From Pseudomonas botevensis (GTDB lineage Bacteria > Pseudomonadota > Gammaproteobacteria > Pseudomonadales > Pseudomonadaceae): a stretch of DNA of 64,000 bases. Numbering within the stretch: the stretch's first letter is position 1; each line of letters opens with the position of its first letter. The position numbers and the translations under genes are program-made. The notes beneath the pieces were generated by a model. That model saw only the letters and a list, made by a program, of their open reading frames with translations. It had not been told where the DNA came from and did not search any database. The stretch is taken from NCBI RefSeq assembly GCF_019145475.1, contig NZ_JAHTKI010000001.1:558001-622000 (forward strand), given 5' to 3'. Shown piece by piece: positions 33,593-41,693 of this stretch.

Positions 33593-34657
33593 ATGGCACT
33601 TATCAGCATGCGCCAGATGCTGGACCACGCAGCCGAGTTCGGCTACGGCGTTCCAGCCTTCAACGTCAACAACCTTGAGCAGATGCGCGCCATCATGGAA
33701 GCCGCTGACAAGACTGACTCTCCGGTGATCGTCCAGGCTTCGGCCGGCGCTCGCAAATACGCAGGTGCGCCGTTCCTGCGTCACCTGATCCTGGCCGCGA
33801 TCGAAGAATTCCCGCATATCCCGGTGTGCATGCACCAGGATCACGGCACCAGCCCTGACGTCTGCCAGCGCTCGATCCAGCTGGGCTTCAGCTCGGTGAT
33901 GATGGACGGCTCCCTTGGTGAAGACGGCAAGACCCCGACCGACTACGAATACAACGTGCGCGTCACCCAACAGACCGTTGCCATGGCGCACGCCTGCGGC
34001 GTTTCGGTTGAAGGCGAGCTGGGCTGCCTGGGCTCCCTGGAAACCGGCATGGCCGGCGAAGAAGACGGCATCGGCGCCGAAGGCGTTCTGGATCACAGCC
34101 AGATGCTGACCGACCCGGAAGAGGCCGCCGACTTCGTCAAGAAGACCCAGGTCGACGCCCTGGCCATCGCCATCGGCACCAGCCACGGCGCCTACAAGTT
34201 CACCAAGCCACCAACCGGCGACGTGCTGGCCATCGACCGCATCAAGGAAATCCACAAGCGCATCCCGAACACCCACCTGGTGATGCACGGTTCGTCCTCG
34301 GTGCCACAAGAGTGGCTGGCGATCATCAACCAGTACGGCGGCGACATCAAAGAAACCTACGGCGTGCCGGTTGAAGAAATCGTCGAAGGCATCAAGCACG
34401 GCGTGCGCAAGGTCAACATCGACACCGACCTGCGCCTGGCGTCCACCGGTGCCATGCGCCGCCTGATGGCCACCAACCCGAGCGAGTTCGACCCACGCAA
34501 ATTCTTCGGCGAAACCGTGAAGGCCATGCGTGACGTGTGCATCGCGCGTTATGAAGCGTTCGGTACTGCCGGCAATGCTTCGAAGATCAAGCCGATCTCG
34601 CTGGAAAGCATGTATCAGCGTTATCTGAAGGGTGAGTTGAACGCCAAGGTTAACTAA
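33593..34657 (+). CDS. fba: Fructose-bisphosphate aldolase, class II
   Basis: A 354-residue zinc-dependent aldolase of the Calvin-cycle-type class II subgroup. It splits fructose-1,6-bisphosphate to dihydroxyacetone phosphate and glyceraldehyde-3-phosphate. Metal and substrate motifs are seen: [13 protein letters not shown] (zinc His and catalytic Asp), [21 protein letters not shown] and [11 protein letters not shown] rho-independent hairpin follows 24 nt later and closes the tkt-epd-pgk-fba cluster, after which base composition changes sharply. Confidence 0.96.
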   Translation: MALISMRQMLDHAAEFGYGVPAFNVNNLEQMRAIMEAADKTDSPVIVQASAGARKYAGAPFLRHLILAAIEEFPHIPVCMHQDHGTSPDVCQRSIQLGFSSVMMDGSLGEDGKTPTDYEYNVRVTQQTVAMAHACGVSVEGELGCLGSLETGMAGEEDGIGAEGVLDHSQMLTDPEEAADFVKKTQVDALAIAIGTSHGAYKFTKPPTGDVLAIDRIKEIHKRIPNTHLVMHGSSSVPQEWLAIINQYGGDIKETYGVPVEEIVEGIKHGVRKVNIDTDLRLASTGAMRRLMATNPSEFDPRKFFGETVKAMRDVCIARYEAFGTAGNASKIKPISLESMYQRYLKGELNAKVN

Positions 34658-34680
34658 GCCTTAGCGTTTATTGCGCACAG

Positions 34681-34706
34681 AAAACCCGCCGAAAGGCGGG
34701 TTTTTT
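34681..34706 (+). terminator. Rho-independent terminator after fba
   Basis: Stem AAAACCCGCC / GGCGGGTTTT with loop GAAA (34691-34694) is followed by more T residues. Confidence 0.95.
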
Positions 34707-34956
34707 ATTGCCTGAATTTGGCTCGCTACCGTTCGCAGTTCCGGGTTTTCGACAGGTCGGTTGAGTAAAGATAGTCGATTGAACAGTGAAACGCAGGCGT
34801 TGAGGAATCGCGTTGTGGTTTTAGGTTTTTTATAGCGAATTTATATAAAAGACTGTTATTTCTAACAGGTGGAAGTCGTGCAAGTTCTTGTTAGTTTTAA
34901 AGTCAGGAGCCTTAATCGACAAAGGATGAGTCGTCATTGGAATAAAAGGCATAAAA
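34707..34956. other. AT-richer spacer after fba
   Basis: This 250-nt stretch is clearly AT-richer than the operon before it (for example TTTTTTATAGCGAATTTATA) and leads into the orphan gene. It probably includes that gene's promoter. No repeat or att-like duplication was recognised. Confidence 0.45.
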
Positions 34957-35442
34957 ATGATCATTACTCCTGTTGCACCGCTACCGCCGCTTCCAGGTCC
35001 GGCAACAACGATGGTGGCAGCGTTTGATCCAACGCCTTTTCCTCCGCCTCGAATGAGAAGTGTCGCGCCCAGGATAACCCAGCCCATTGGGCCGAATCAT
35101 TTTCAGATTGATTATCTGTTGCCTGTTTCTACGAGGGTCGGTGATGTGGTGGAGGTTTACCTGATCAGTTTGACTGTTCCTTTTCCAGTTTTGATTCTTA
35201 CCAGAACACTCGATGACTATTCTATTTTTTTGGCGCTGCGAAGAAAACGAGGCATATACACCATCAGTGAGTTGAGTGTGGATGTTCTGACTTCAAATGG
35301 TATTACACCCGACGACTATGACTGCGAGGTGGTTCAATATGGTGGAGCGATCCCGACTCCGCCTTCTCCGCTTCCTCAAATCACATTTCAACCCACGACG
35401 AATACAGCGGTCAGTTTTCTGAGTACATATAAATTCGTGTAA
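34957..35442 (+). CDS. Orphan hypothetical protein, proline-rich N-terminus
   Basis: A 161-residue protein I do not recognise. The first 40 residues are rich in proline (PVAPLPPLPGPA, DPTPFPPPRM). The centre is predicted beta-strand (FQIDYLLPVSTRVGDVVEVY, LISLTVPFPVLILTRTLDDY), suggesting a small beta-sandwich. The end holds a second proline cluster (PTPPSPLPQ). There is no signal peptide, membrane helix or cysteine cluster. AAAAGG lies a few bases before the ATG. Base composition is near 40-45% GC in sampled lines, and codons such as ATA and AGA occur, unlike its neighbours, which points to horizontal acquisition. A bidirectional terminator follows. Confidence 0.65.
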   Translation: MIITPVAPLPPLPGPATTMVAAFDPTPFPPPRMRSVAPRITQPIGPNHFQIDYLLPVSTRVGDVVEVYLISLTVPFPVLILTRTLDDYSIFLALRRKRGIYTISELSVDVLTSNGITPDDYDCEVVQYGGAIPTPPSPLPQITFQPTTNTAVSFLSTYKFV

Positions 35443-35484
35443 GTCTGCGCAGATTAAAAAATGGGGATTGTTATTCCGAACCGT

Positions 35485-35516
35485 AAAAGAAGCCCGCCGT
35501 ATGGCGGGCTTCTTTT
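35485..35516. terminator. Bidirectional rho-independent terminator
   Basis: A 14-bp stem AAAAGAAGCCCGCC / GGCGGGCTTCTTTT with loop GTAT lies between the orphan gene and the convergent DUF6124 gene and can serve both. Confidence 0.93.
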
Positions 35517-35530
35517 ATTCAGGAGTCTGG

Positions 35531-35893
35531 CTACGGCGTCAGTTCAACATGGTCCAGCGCCTGATTCACCGCCAGTTCCGCAACCATGACCACTTGGGCA
35601 ATCCCCAGCGCCGTCTTGCGGTGGGCGTGGTCGAGGGTGGCGGCGAAGTTGCTGAGCATCTCGGTGACGGAGCCCAGGTTTTCGCTGGCGTTGGCGAGCA
35701 GGGATTCGGTGTTGTACTTCGGATTGGCGAGGTACATGGCTTCGGGTTCGTTGCAGGACGACATGATCCGTGCGGCTGGAGAGAGGTAGTGATCCAGAGC
35801 GCGCTCGGCGGCGTCGTGGAATTTCTTTGAGTCGGGGGATTCGTAGGGGGAGGCGGGGTCGGTGTCCGGCGGATTCGGCGTAGGTTTGATCAT
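35531..35893 (-). CDS. DUF6124 family small protein
   Basis: A 120-residue protein that matches my memory of the Pseudomonas DUF6124 family: TPNPPDTDPASPYESPDSKK at the start, AERALDHYL, then FNTES-like KYNTESLLANASENLGSV and a helical C-terminus ending AVNQALDHVELTP. It has no signal peptide or membrane helix and is probably a helical cytoplasmic protein. Function unknown; paralogues are often found singly beside accessory genes. The ATG at 35893 is chosen; the longer frame to 36040 has a different, non-family composition. Confidence 0.75.
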   Translation of the reverse strand: MIKPTPNPPDTDPASPYESPDSKKFHDAAERALDHYLSPAARIMSSCNEPEAMYLANPKYNTESLLANASENLGSVTEMLSNFAATLDHAHRKTALGIAQVVMVAELAVNQALDHVELTP

Positions 35894-36359
35894 TTGGTGG
35901 TTTTCCCATAAGGGCCACGACCATTTCGCTACTACACAAAAGGGAGGCGGCTGTACGCAAGTTAGTAGACCGGGCGAAACCCACCAAATCCCGGCGCACC
36001 CGAAGGCGCCATGCGCACAGCCACCATCAGATGCAGACAAAGTGTCTGACTGAATGACGCTTGTACGTAGGTGGAATTACCGGGCTACTAAACCCGATCA
36101 CTGCGAATCAGTGACCCGAATCAAGTTACCGACGGCCCTCCAGGCGCACAAGCCGGCGGATTCTGGCGCACCGGTAGGTAACGACGCAAGCCGTTGTAGG
36201 CTTCGGGAAGTGACGAGAGTCACCTTTAAACGCTGTTGTTTAGTTTTGATGTTTTAAGAAGGGAAAGTCGTGAGGCGTCACCTGATCGATGTCGAATCGA
36301 AGCTGGGTGCTCTGCTGAAGATTGGGAATCTTCCGACAAAAGTCACGGACGTATGGCCC
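35894..36359. other. Long spacer with direct and inverted repeats between DUF6124 and hipBA
   Basis: More than 450 nt without a credible gene. TGTACGCAAGT...ACCGGGC (35953-35975) recurs as TGTACGTAGGT...ACCGGGC (36063-36085). TTAGTAGACCGG (35962-35973) is almost complementary to CCGGGCTACTAA (36080-36091), with one mismatch. Smaller stems such as CACTG/CAGTG (near 36098-36112) lie between. A structured RNA or regulatory region is possible; I cannot assign it to a named family. Confidence 0.45.
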
Positions 36360-36387
36360 TTGAAATGTCACCCATAGTGGACATAAT
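36360..36387 (+). promoter_or_regulatory. Promoter of hipBA
   Basis: TTGAAA (36360-36365) and CATAAT (36382-36387) are spaced by 16 bp. The first operator arm lies precisely across this spacer, so a bound repressor would block RNA polymerase. Confidence 0.75.
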
Positions 36388-36425
36388 TTAATTAACTTCA
36401 AAAAAAGTCCGTTATGGGTGACATT
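36364..36425. promoter_or_regulatory. Inverted-repeat operator of the hipBA module
   Basis: AATGTCACCCATAGTGGAC (36364-36382) and GTCCGTTATGGGTGACATT (36407-36425) are inverted copies, matching at 17 of 19 positions, with centres 43 bp apart. The left arm covers the -35/-10 spacer. The right arm ends two bases before the hipB start codon and includes the ribosome-binding region. HipB-type autoregulation by two dimers is the likely meaning; a 19-bp RNA stem could also form if transcription began upstream. Confidence 0.82.
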
Positions 36426-36427
36426 CC

Positions 36428-36679
36428 ATGCTGCTAGCCAATCCACTGATGTTCGGTGAAAGGGTCCGAGAGCTGCGGCGGGCCAAGGGTTACAGCCAGG
36501 CTATCCTGGCGCACCGAGCCAAATGCAGTCGAAAGACAATCATTGATCTTGAAGCCGGTGAGAACGTTTCCCTCTACACGTCTTTCCGGGTGTTGACTGC
36601 GTTGGGGATGGCACTCGAGATCGTCGACAACCGAATTGATCTCAAATCCCTTGCCGATCTGGTGGAGCACGATGAGTAA
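36428..36679 (+). CDS. hipB: HipB-like antitoxin, Xre-type repressor
   Basis: An 83-residue helix-turn-helix protein. The Xre HTH spans about residues 8-60: FGERVRELRRAKGYSQAILA, then the recognition helix AKCSRKTIIDLEAGENVS and YTSFRVLTALGMALEIVD. In HipBA systems this protein binds and inhibits the HipA kinase and represses the operon. The downstream hipA start overlaps its stop by eight bases, and an inverted-repeat operator lies directly upstream. Translation could also begin at Met8, but the ATG at 36428 gives the complete family length. Confidence 0.88.
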   Translation: MLLANPLMFGERVRELRRAKGYSQAILAHRAKCSRKTIIDLEAGENVSLYTSFRVLTALGMALEIVDNRIDLKSLADLVEHDE

Positions 36680-37943
36680 GATCAAGCTCCTCAATGTCAT
36701 TGCGCCGCAAGGCTTCTGCGGTGAGTTGTCCAAAGGTTCGCAGTTTGCATTCGCCTATGACACGGCGCAGGCAGAGCGGGAAGTCTCGCTGGTCATGCCT
36801 TATGACCCGACACCTTCGGTCAGCAATGTGCTGCATCCCATTTTCGATATGAACGTGCCGGAAGGATTTCTCGCCGATCAGATCAAGCGGCGCATGGCCA
36901 AGCATATGCAGGTGGACGAAATGCGCCTGCTGTCGATCATTGGTGGCAACCAGATCGGACGCCTCACTTATCAGAATCCGATTGAGACTCACGTATCCGT
37001 CCGGGCGCAGGTCGGGTTGCAGGAAATTCTTTCGGCGGGGGCGTCACAGAGTGTTTTCGAGTTTCTGGTAGACACTTACTTCGAGTCGGGTATCTCGGGT
37101 GTGCAGCCCAAGGTATTGGTGCCTGATCTGGACAAACTCATTGGCAATCGCAAGACCCTGCTCAGTTCCGATTTGATCGTCAAGTCGGGGGCGGACGAAT
37201 ACCCACACCTGGCTCAAAACGAGTTTCTATGCCTGGAGGCAGCCCGCGTCGCCGGGCTGGATACACCGCCATTCTGGCTATCTGAAAATGGCGAGCTGTT
37301 TGTGATGGAGCGTTTCGATCTCACGGATGCCGGGCGGCTCGGGTTTGAGGACATGGCTGTTCTTCTTGGATTGAACAAGGATCCCCACGACAACTACAAA
37401 TACTCCCAAAGTTATGAAACGCTGGCGGCGGTCATACGTCAGGTTTGTCGGCATGGTGATCCGTTGCAGGAGCTGGAGCGCTACTTCGCTTCGGTTTGCC
37501 TTTCGGTGATGGTGCGTAATGGCGATGCCCACCTGAAAAATTTCGGGGTGATCTACACCCATCCAGGTGCGCCAGAAACGGTGCGACTGGCACCGGTCTT
37601 TGACGTAACGACCACAACGGTCTATGAAAACTACAACCCAAAATCCGGTCGTTCGCTAGTGGACAGGACGCTGGCGATCAAAATGAACAAGACCAAGAAT
37701 TACCCGGATCGTCAGCAATTGTTGGAGTTTGGCCGAAAGCATTGTGCGGTAGAGAAACCAGCGTTGATCATCGAGCGTATCGCAGAGGCCATGACCCAGA
37801 CGCTGGAGAGCAACCGGGGACGGGTAAACGCAGAGCTGTTAGCCGGGATGCAGCGGGAGTGGGATGCAGGGCGGGTTTCGACGCTGCATGACTCCGTTGC
37901 TTCAGGGATCAAGCGCAAGCCCGTTACTAAAGGGGCTCACTGA
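36672..37943 (+). CDS. hipA: HipA-family serine/threonine kinase toxin
   Basis: A 423-residue HipA kinase; E. coli HipA stops growth by phosphorylating glutamyl-tRNA synthetase. The N-terminal coupling domain covers about residues 1-100. The glycine-rich ATP loop is SGISGVQPK (139-147). HLAQNEFLCLEAARVAGLD and VMERFD follow. The catalytic motif RNGDAHLKN (282-290) is intact, with Asp285 the likely base, and LAPVFDV supplies the metal-binding Asp311. No truncation is seen, so the toxin looks functional. It overlaps hipB by eight bases and nothing follows on this strand. The target in this organism is unknown. Confidence 0.9.
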   Translation: MSKIKLLNVIAPQGFCGELSKGSQFAFAYDTAQAEREVSLVMPYDPTPSVSNVLHPIFDMNVPEGFLADQIKRRMAKHMQVDEMRLLSIIGGNQIGRLTYQNPIETHVSVRAQVGLQEILSAGASQSVFEFLVDTYFESGISGVQPKVLVPDLDKLIGNRKTLLSSDLIVKSGADEYPHLAQNEFLCLEAARVAGLDTPPFWLSENGELFVMERFDLTDAGRLGFEDMAVLLGLNKDPHDNYKYSQSYETLAAVIRQVCRHGDPLQELERYFASVCLSVMVRNGDAHLKNFGVIYTHPGAPETVRLAPVFDVTTTTVYENYNPKSGRSLVDRTLAIKMNKTKNYPDRQQLLEFGRKHCAVEKPALIIERIAEAMTQTLESNRGRVNAELLAGMQREWDAGRVSTLHDSVASGIKRKPVTKGAH

Positions 37944-38020
37944 TTCTGCTGTTCGGAGATCAACTGTCCTGAGTAAGTTCGAAGCACAAAAAGTGCAGGA
38001 AACCCGCATAAGACGGGTCG

Positions 38021-38689
38021 CTACTTGTCATGATCAATATCCAGCTTCGAAAACGTCACCTGCCCGCCCTCACTCGTGTACCCCGTGTTGTCCTGCACAT
38101 ACACGCCCGCCTTGAAGTACAACGGCTTGTTGCGCCATGTCGCGCTGATCTGTGAGTCCCACTGATAGCCGGCCGCACTGACACCCAATGCGCCGCCGGG
38201 GCTGAGGTGGATCAGGTAGTTGAACTCGCGATCCAGTTTGATCCCGGTGGCCAGGGTGATCACGCGGCTTTCGTCCTGATCCGGATGGGTGCGGAGTTTG
38301 ATCACCAGGTTGCCGGTCTCGGTTTTGCTTTTGTATTGGTATTCGAGCTTGAGCATCGGTTTCTGGCTTTCGTAGGCGTGGATCTGGCCGATGACGATTT
38401 TGCCGGAGCTGGGGACTTTGTTGACGGCGAGGGTGGCGCGCAGCAGGTTGTCGGCGTCGGGGTAGTACCAGTTGCGCAGGGTGCCGTTGCTGTAGGTTTC
38501 GCGCAGTTCGGTGCGCGGGTAGATGGCGTTCTCGGTTTTTGAGCCGGTGACCGGGGACCAGAAAAACAGCGTGCCGGTGTCGGAATGGAAGTATTGATCC
38601 TTGAAGCCGTTCACCAGTCTGGAGGTTTCAACGGTGTACGGCGGGCTGCCAACGGGAACGCTGAGGTTCCAGGTTGCGAGGTCGATCAT
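38021..38689 (-). CDS. Polysaccharide lyase family 7 (alginate lyase)
   Basis: A 222-residue single-domain PL7 lyase with a jelly-roll fold, expected to cleave alginate by beta-elimination. The three conserved catalytic strands are present: RTELRE (59-64), QIH (102-104) and YFKAGVYVQ (191-199, with the catalytic Tyr). QIH is often linked to acceptance of poly-G or mixed blocks, which is only suggestive. There is no signal peptide, so the enzyme may be cytoplasmic or leave by another route. GGAAG upstream supports the ATG at 38689. It is not near alginate biosynthesis genes. Confidence 0.88.
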   Translation of the reverse strand: MIDLATWNLSVPVGSPPYTVETSRLVNGFKDQYFHSDTGTLFFWSPVTGSKTENAIYPRTELRETYSNGTLRNWYYPDADNLLRATLAVNKVPSSGKIVIGQIHAYESQKPMLKLEYQYKSKTETGNLVIKLRTHPDQDESRVITLATGIKLDREFNYLIHLSPGGALGVSAAGYQWDSQISATWRNKPLYFKAGVYVQDNTGYTSEGGQVTFSKLDIDHDK

Positions 38690-39010
38690 GTCGGTTCTTC
38701 CACTCGGTCTTTTGCTGCACGCACGTGCCAGAAGCTCTAGCCCGCACCTTTGGGGCGGTCTTTATAAGCGCAGAGGAAGTCTTTGTTAACGCCCGTCCGG
38801 CGGATGATTGGCGTCAACATCCTGTCGAAATGCCATCTTTCCCGGTTTTCGGGGGCTGTAGCGATGACCGTTAGTCGGCTTCTTAACTCTTTGTTTAAAT
38901 GATGGCCTGATGACAGCTACAGCTTTTGCAGAACCCCGACTAGAGTGAAGGCTCAGCAACTGTACGGTTTTCACGAGAAGCCGGCCTGACGTCCCCATAA
39001 GAGAAGCAGC
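38690..39010. other. Divergent intergenic region, lyase / GGDEF-EAL gene
   Basis: A 321-nt spacer between two divergently transcribed genes. It is locally AT-richer around 38880-38935. No terminator, REP or convincing sigma-70 promoter was identified; nothing else is seen. Confidence 0.4.
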
Positions 39011-41134
39011 ATGGAATGCGCGCAACCACAGCCAGGTGAAGGCAGCTCAGTCCTTTTGATTGTTGATGATTACCCTGAAAACCTGATCAGCATGCGTGCG
39101 TTGTTGCAGCGTCAGGATTGGCAGGTGATGACCGCCGCTTCGGGGTTCGAAGCGCTGAGCCTGCTGCTGGAACACGAAATCGATCTGGTGCTGCTGGATG
39201 TGCAGATGCCGGGCATGGACGGTTTTGAAGTCGCGCGGCTGATGCGCGGCAGTCAGCGAACGCGGCTGACCCCGATCATTTTCCTCACCGCCAACGAACA
39301 GTCCCAGGATGCCGTGATCAAGGGTTATGCCAGTGGCGCGGTGGATTACCTGTTCAAGCCGTTCGATCCGCAAATTCTCAAACCCAAAGTGCAGGCGCTG
39401 CTGGAACATCAGCGCAATCGCCGGGCCTTGCAGCGTCTGAGTCATGATCTGGAAGTGGCCCGCGCGTTTAATGCGTCGGTGCTGGATAACGCCGCCGAGG
39501 GCATTCTGGTGCTGGCCGAGGACGGTTTGATCCGCTTCGCCAACCCGGCGATTTCGCGGCTGCTCAACGCCCCGGTCAAGGATCTGGAGGGCCAGGAGTT
39601 TCTCGATTTCCTGCAACGACCGCACATTCCGTTGTGGGCCGATTCCGAGTTCTACACCAGTTACAAACGTGGCGAGACGCTGCGCCTGCACGATGCCCTG
39701 CTGCGGACTGCGCCGGGACAACAGGTGCCGGTGGCGTTGTCTTGCGCCGCGTTGCCGAGCGAACAGCACGCGATGGTGGTGACGGTGCTGGACATGTCAG
39801 TGGTGCATCACCTGCATCAGCAACTGGAATTTCAGGCGGTCACCGATCCGCTGACCGGGTTGCTCAATCGACGCGGCTTTTATCAGACCGTAGAAAACCT
39901 GCTGCTGCGCGGTGACCGCACGGACAGCACCTGGGTGCTGATGTACCTGGATCTGGACGGCTTCAAACGGGTCAACGATTCCCTCGGCCACGATGCCGGC
40001 GACCGGGTGTTGCGCTGGGTGTCCGAGCAGTTGAAGGCGTGCCTGCGGCCGTTCGACATTCTGGCGCGGATGGGCGGCGACGAGTTCACCGCGCTGCTGG
40101 ACCTGGAGTTTCCCGAGCAGGCGGCAAAGATTGCCGAGAAGCTCATCGAGCGGGTGTCGGTGTGTCAGCAGATCGAGGGCCTCGACATCGCCCTCGGCGC
40201 CAGTATCGGCATCGCCACCTACCCGGATTGCGGCAACAACCTGGACGGTCTGATGCGCGCTTCGGACATCGCCATGTACGAATCCAAGCGGGCCGGGCGT
40301 CAGCAATATCGCTTTTACGATCATGAAATGAACGGCCGCGCGCGCTCGCGATTGATGCTCGAAGAGAGCGTGCGCACGGCCATCGAGAACCGCGATTTCA
40401 ATCTGGTCTATCAGCCGCAAGTGGCAATCGACGACGGCCGTGTTCGTGGTTTCGAAGCATTGTTGCGCTGGCAGCATCCGAGTGTCGGCGATGTACCGCC
40501 GGGGCTGTTTTTGCCGTTGCTGGAAGAGGCGACACTGATCAGTCGGCTCGGCAGCTGGATCTACCATCGCAGCGCCGGGCAGCGGAAGGCGTGGGAAGGG
40601 CAGTTCGCCGAAGACCTGGTGCTGGGGGTGAGCCTGAGCAACACCCAGTTCGGCATGCCGAACCTGGTCACCGAGTTGCGGCAGGTGCTGGAACGCTACG
40701 GGCTGAAGCCGCGTCAACTGGAAGTCGAGGTGACAGAGGAAGCGCTGACCCTGAATGCCGACGAAACCCGCAAGCAGCTGCGGCTGCTGCGTAATCTCGG
40801 GGTACGGGTGGCGCTCGATGACTTCGGCTCCGGCGATTGCTCGCTGGCGCATCTGCGGGATCTGGAACTGGACACGCTCAAGCTCGATCGGCATTTGATC
40901 GCCCGATTGCCGGACTCGACCCGGGACGCCTCGCTGGTGCGCAGCGTGATCAGCCTGTGCAAGGAATACGGCTTGCTGGTGATTGCCGAAGGCGTGGAAA
41001 CCGTCGCGCAGTACCAGTGGCTGCAAGCCCATGGCTGCGAGTATGTGCAGGGGTTCCTGGTGGCACGACCGATGGTCGCCGACGATGCCGGACGCTTTGC
41101 CCAGCCGTTCGACTGGGGCGCGCTGACCGGTTGA
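39011..41134 (+). CDS. Response regulator-PAS-GGDEF-EAL cyclic-di-GMP protein
   Basis: A 707-residue signalling protein. A receiver domain (about 13-130) has phosphoacceptor Asp63 (LLDVQMPGMDG), the acidic pair VDD and Lys116 (DYLFKPF). A PAS-like sensor (about 150-265) follows. The diguanylate cyclase domain has an intact GGDEF (355-359) and inhibitory RxxD site (346-349). The C-terminal phosphodiesterase domain has FEALLRW (EAL 481-483), VTEEAL, DDFGSG and AEGVET. All key residues for both making and degrading cyclic-di-GMP are present, so it may be bifunctional and switched by phosphorylation. No cognate sensor kinase adjoins. Confidence 0.93.
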   Translation: MECAQPQPGEGSSVLLIVDDYPENLISMRALLQRQDWQVMTAASGFEALSLLLEHEIDLVLLDVQMPGMDGFEVARLMRGSQRTRLTPIIFLTANEQSQDAVIKGYASGAVDYLFKPFDPQILKPKVQALLEHQRNRRALQRLSHDLEVARAFNASVLDNAAEGILVLAEDGLIRFANPAISRLLNAPVKDLEGQEFLDFLQRPHIPLWADSEFYTSYKRGETLRLHDALLRTAPGQQVPVALSCAALPSEQHAMVVTVLDMSVVHHLHQQLEFQAVTDPLTGLLNRRGFYQTVENLLLRGDRTDSTWVLMYLDLDGFKRVNDSLGHDAGDRVLRWVSEQLKACLRPFDILARMGGDEFTALLDLEFPEQAAKIAEKLIERVSVCQQIEGLDIALGASIGIATYPDCGNNLDGLMRASDIAMYESKRAGRQQYRFYDHEMNGRARSRLMLEESVRTAIENRDFNLVYQPQVAIDDGRVRGFEALLRWQHPSVGDVPPGLFLPLLEEATLISRLGSWIYHRSAGQRKAWEGQFAEDLVLGVSLSNTQFGMPNLVTELRQVLERYGLKPRQLEVEVTEEALTLNADETRKQLRLLRNLGVRVALDDFGSGDCSLAHLRDLELDTLKLDRHLIARLPDSTRDASLVRSVISLCKEYGLLVIAEGVETVAQYQWLQAHGCEYVQGFLVARPMVADDAGRFAQPFDWGALTG

Positions 41135-41179
41135 ATTCGCTACACTGGCGGCCTTTCCATGACCCGTGCTGCCCGTCCC

Positions 41180-41671
41180 ATGACCGCGTTGAAATACCTC
41201 CAGGCCTATCCCGCGCAATTGCAGGATCAGGTGCGCCGACTGATCGCCGAGGGGCGACTCGGGGATTATCTGACTCAACGCTATCCGGGCCGCCACGATG
41301 TGCAGAGCGACAAGGCGTTGTACAGCTACGCGCTGGACCTGAAGCAGGAATACCTGCGCAACGCCCCGGCCATCGACAAAGTGCTGTTCGACAACCGCCT
41401 CGACCTGACCCACCGCGCCCTCGGCCTGCACACCACGGTGTCGCGGGTACAGGGTGGCAAGCTCAAGGCGAAGAAGGAAATCCGTATCGCGTCATTGTTC
41501 AAGGACGCGGCGCCGGACTTTTTGAAGATGATCGTGGTGCATGAACTGGCGCACTTCAAAGAGTCGGACCACAACAAAGCGTTCTATAAATTATGTGAGC
41601 ACATGCTGCCGGGGTATCACCAGATCGAGTTCGATCTGCGGGTGTACCTGACGTGGCGCGAGATGCAGTGA
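41180..41671 (+). CDS. YgjP-like (M48-related) metallopeptidase
   Basis: A 163-residue putative zinc metallopeptidase. The metal motif HELAHFKESDH places zinc ligands at His121 and His125 with Glu122 catalytic, and His131 as a further ligand, as in the YgjP/WLM-like clan. GGKLKAKKEIRIASLF precedes it. Start is uncertain: ATG at 41159 and ATG at 41180 are both in frame; the latter gives MTALKYLQAYPAQLQ, which I recall as the usual N-terminus. No signal peptide. Substrate unknown. The next gene follows 22 nt later. Confidence 0.82.
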   Translation: MTALKYLQAYPAQLQDQVRRLIAEGRLGDYLTQRYPGRHDVQSDKALYSYALDLKQEYLRNAPAIDKVLFDNRLDLTHRALGLHTTVSRVQGGKLKAKKEIRIASLFKDAAPDFLKMIVVHELAHFKESDHNKAFYKLCEHMLPGYHQIEFDLRVYLTWREMQ

Positions 41672-41693
41672 TCAACCAGTACAGGGTGCGTGC

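Noticed and set aside
34830..35087. Small Gly-rich minus-strand ORF
   Set aside because: It overlaps the 5' part of the better-supported orphan gene, and its Gly-rich character is the complement of that gene's proline codons.
36054..36257. 67-residue plus-strand ORF in the spacer before hipBA
   Set aside because: No ribosome site, no family, and it runs through the repeated, structured segment; more likely non-coding.
34707..39010. Search for an integrative element around the accessory pocket
   Set aside because: No integrase, transposase, tRNA edge or flanking direct repeat was seen, so no mobile element is called.
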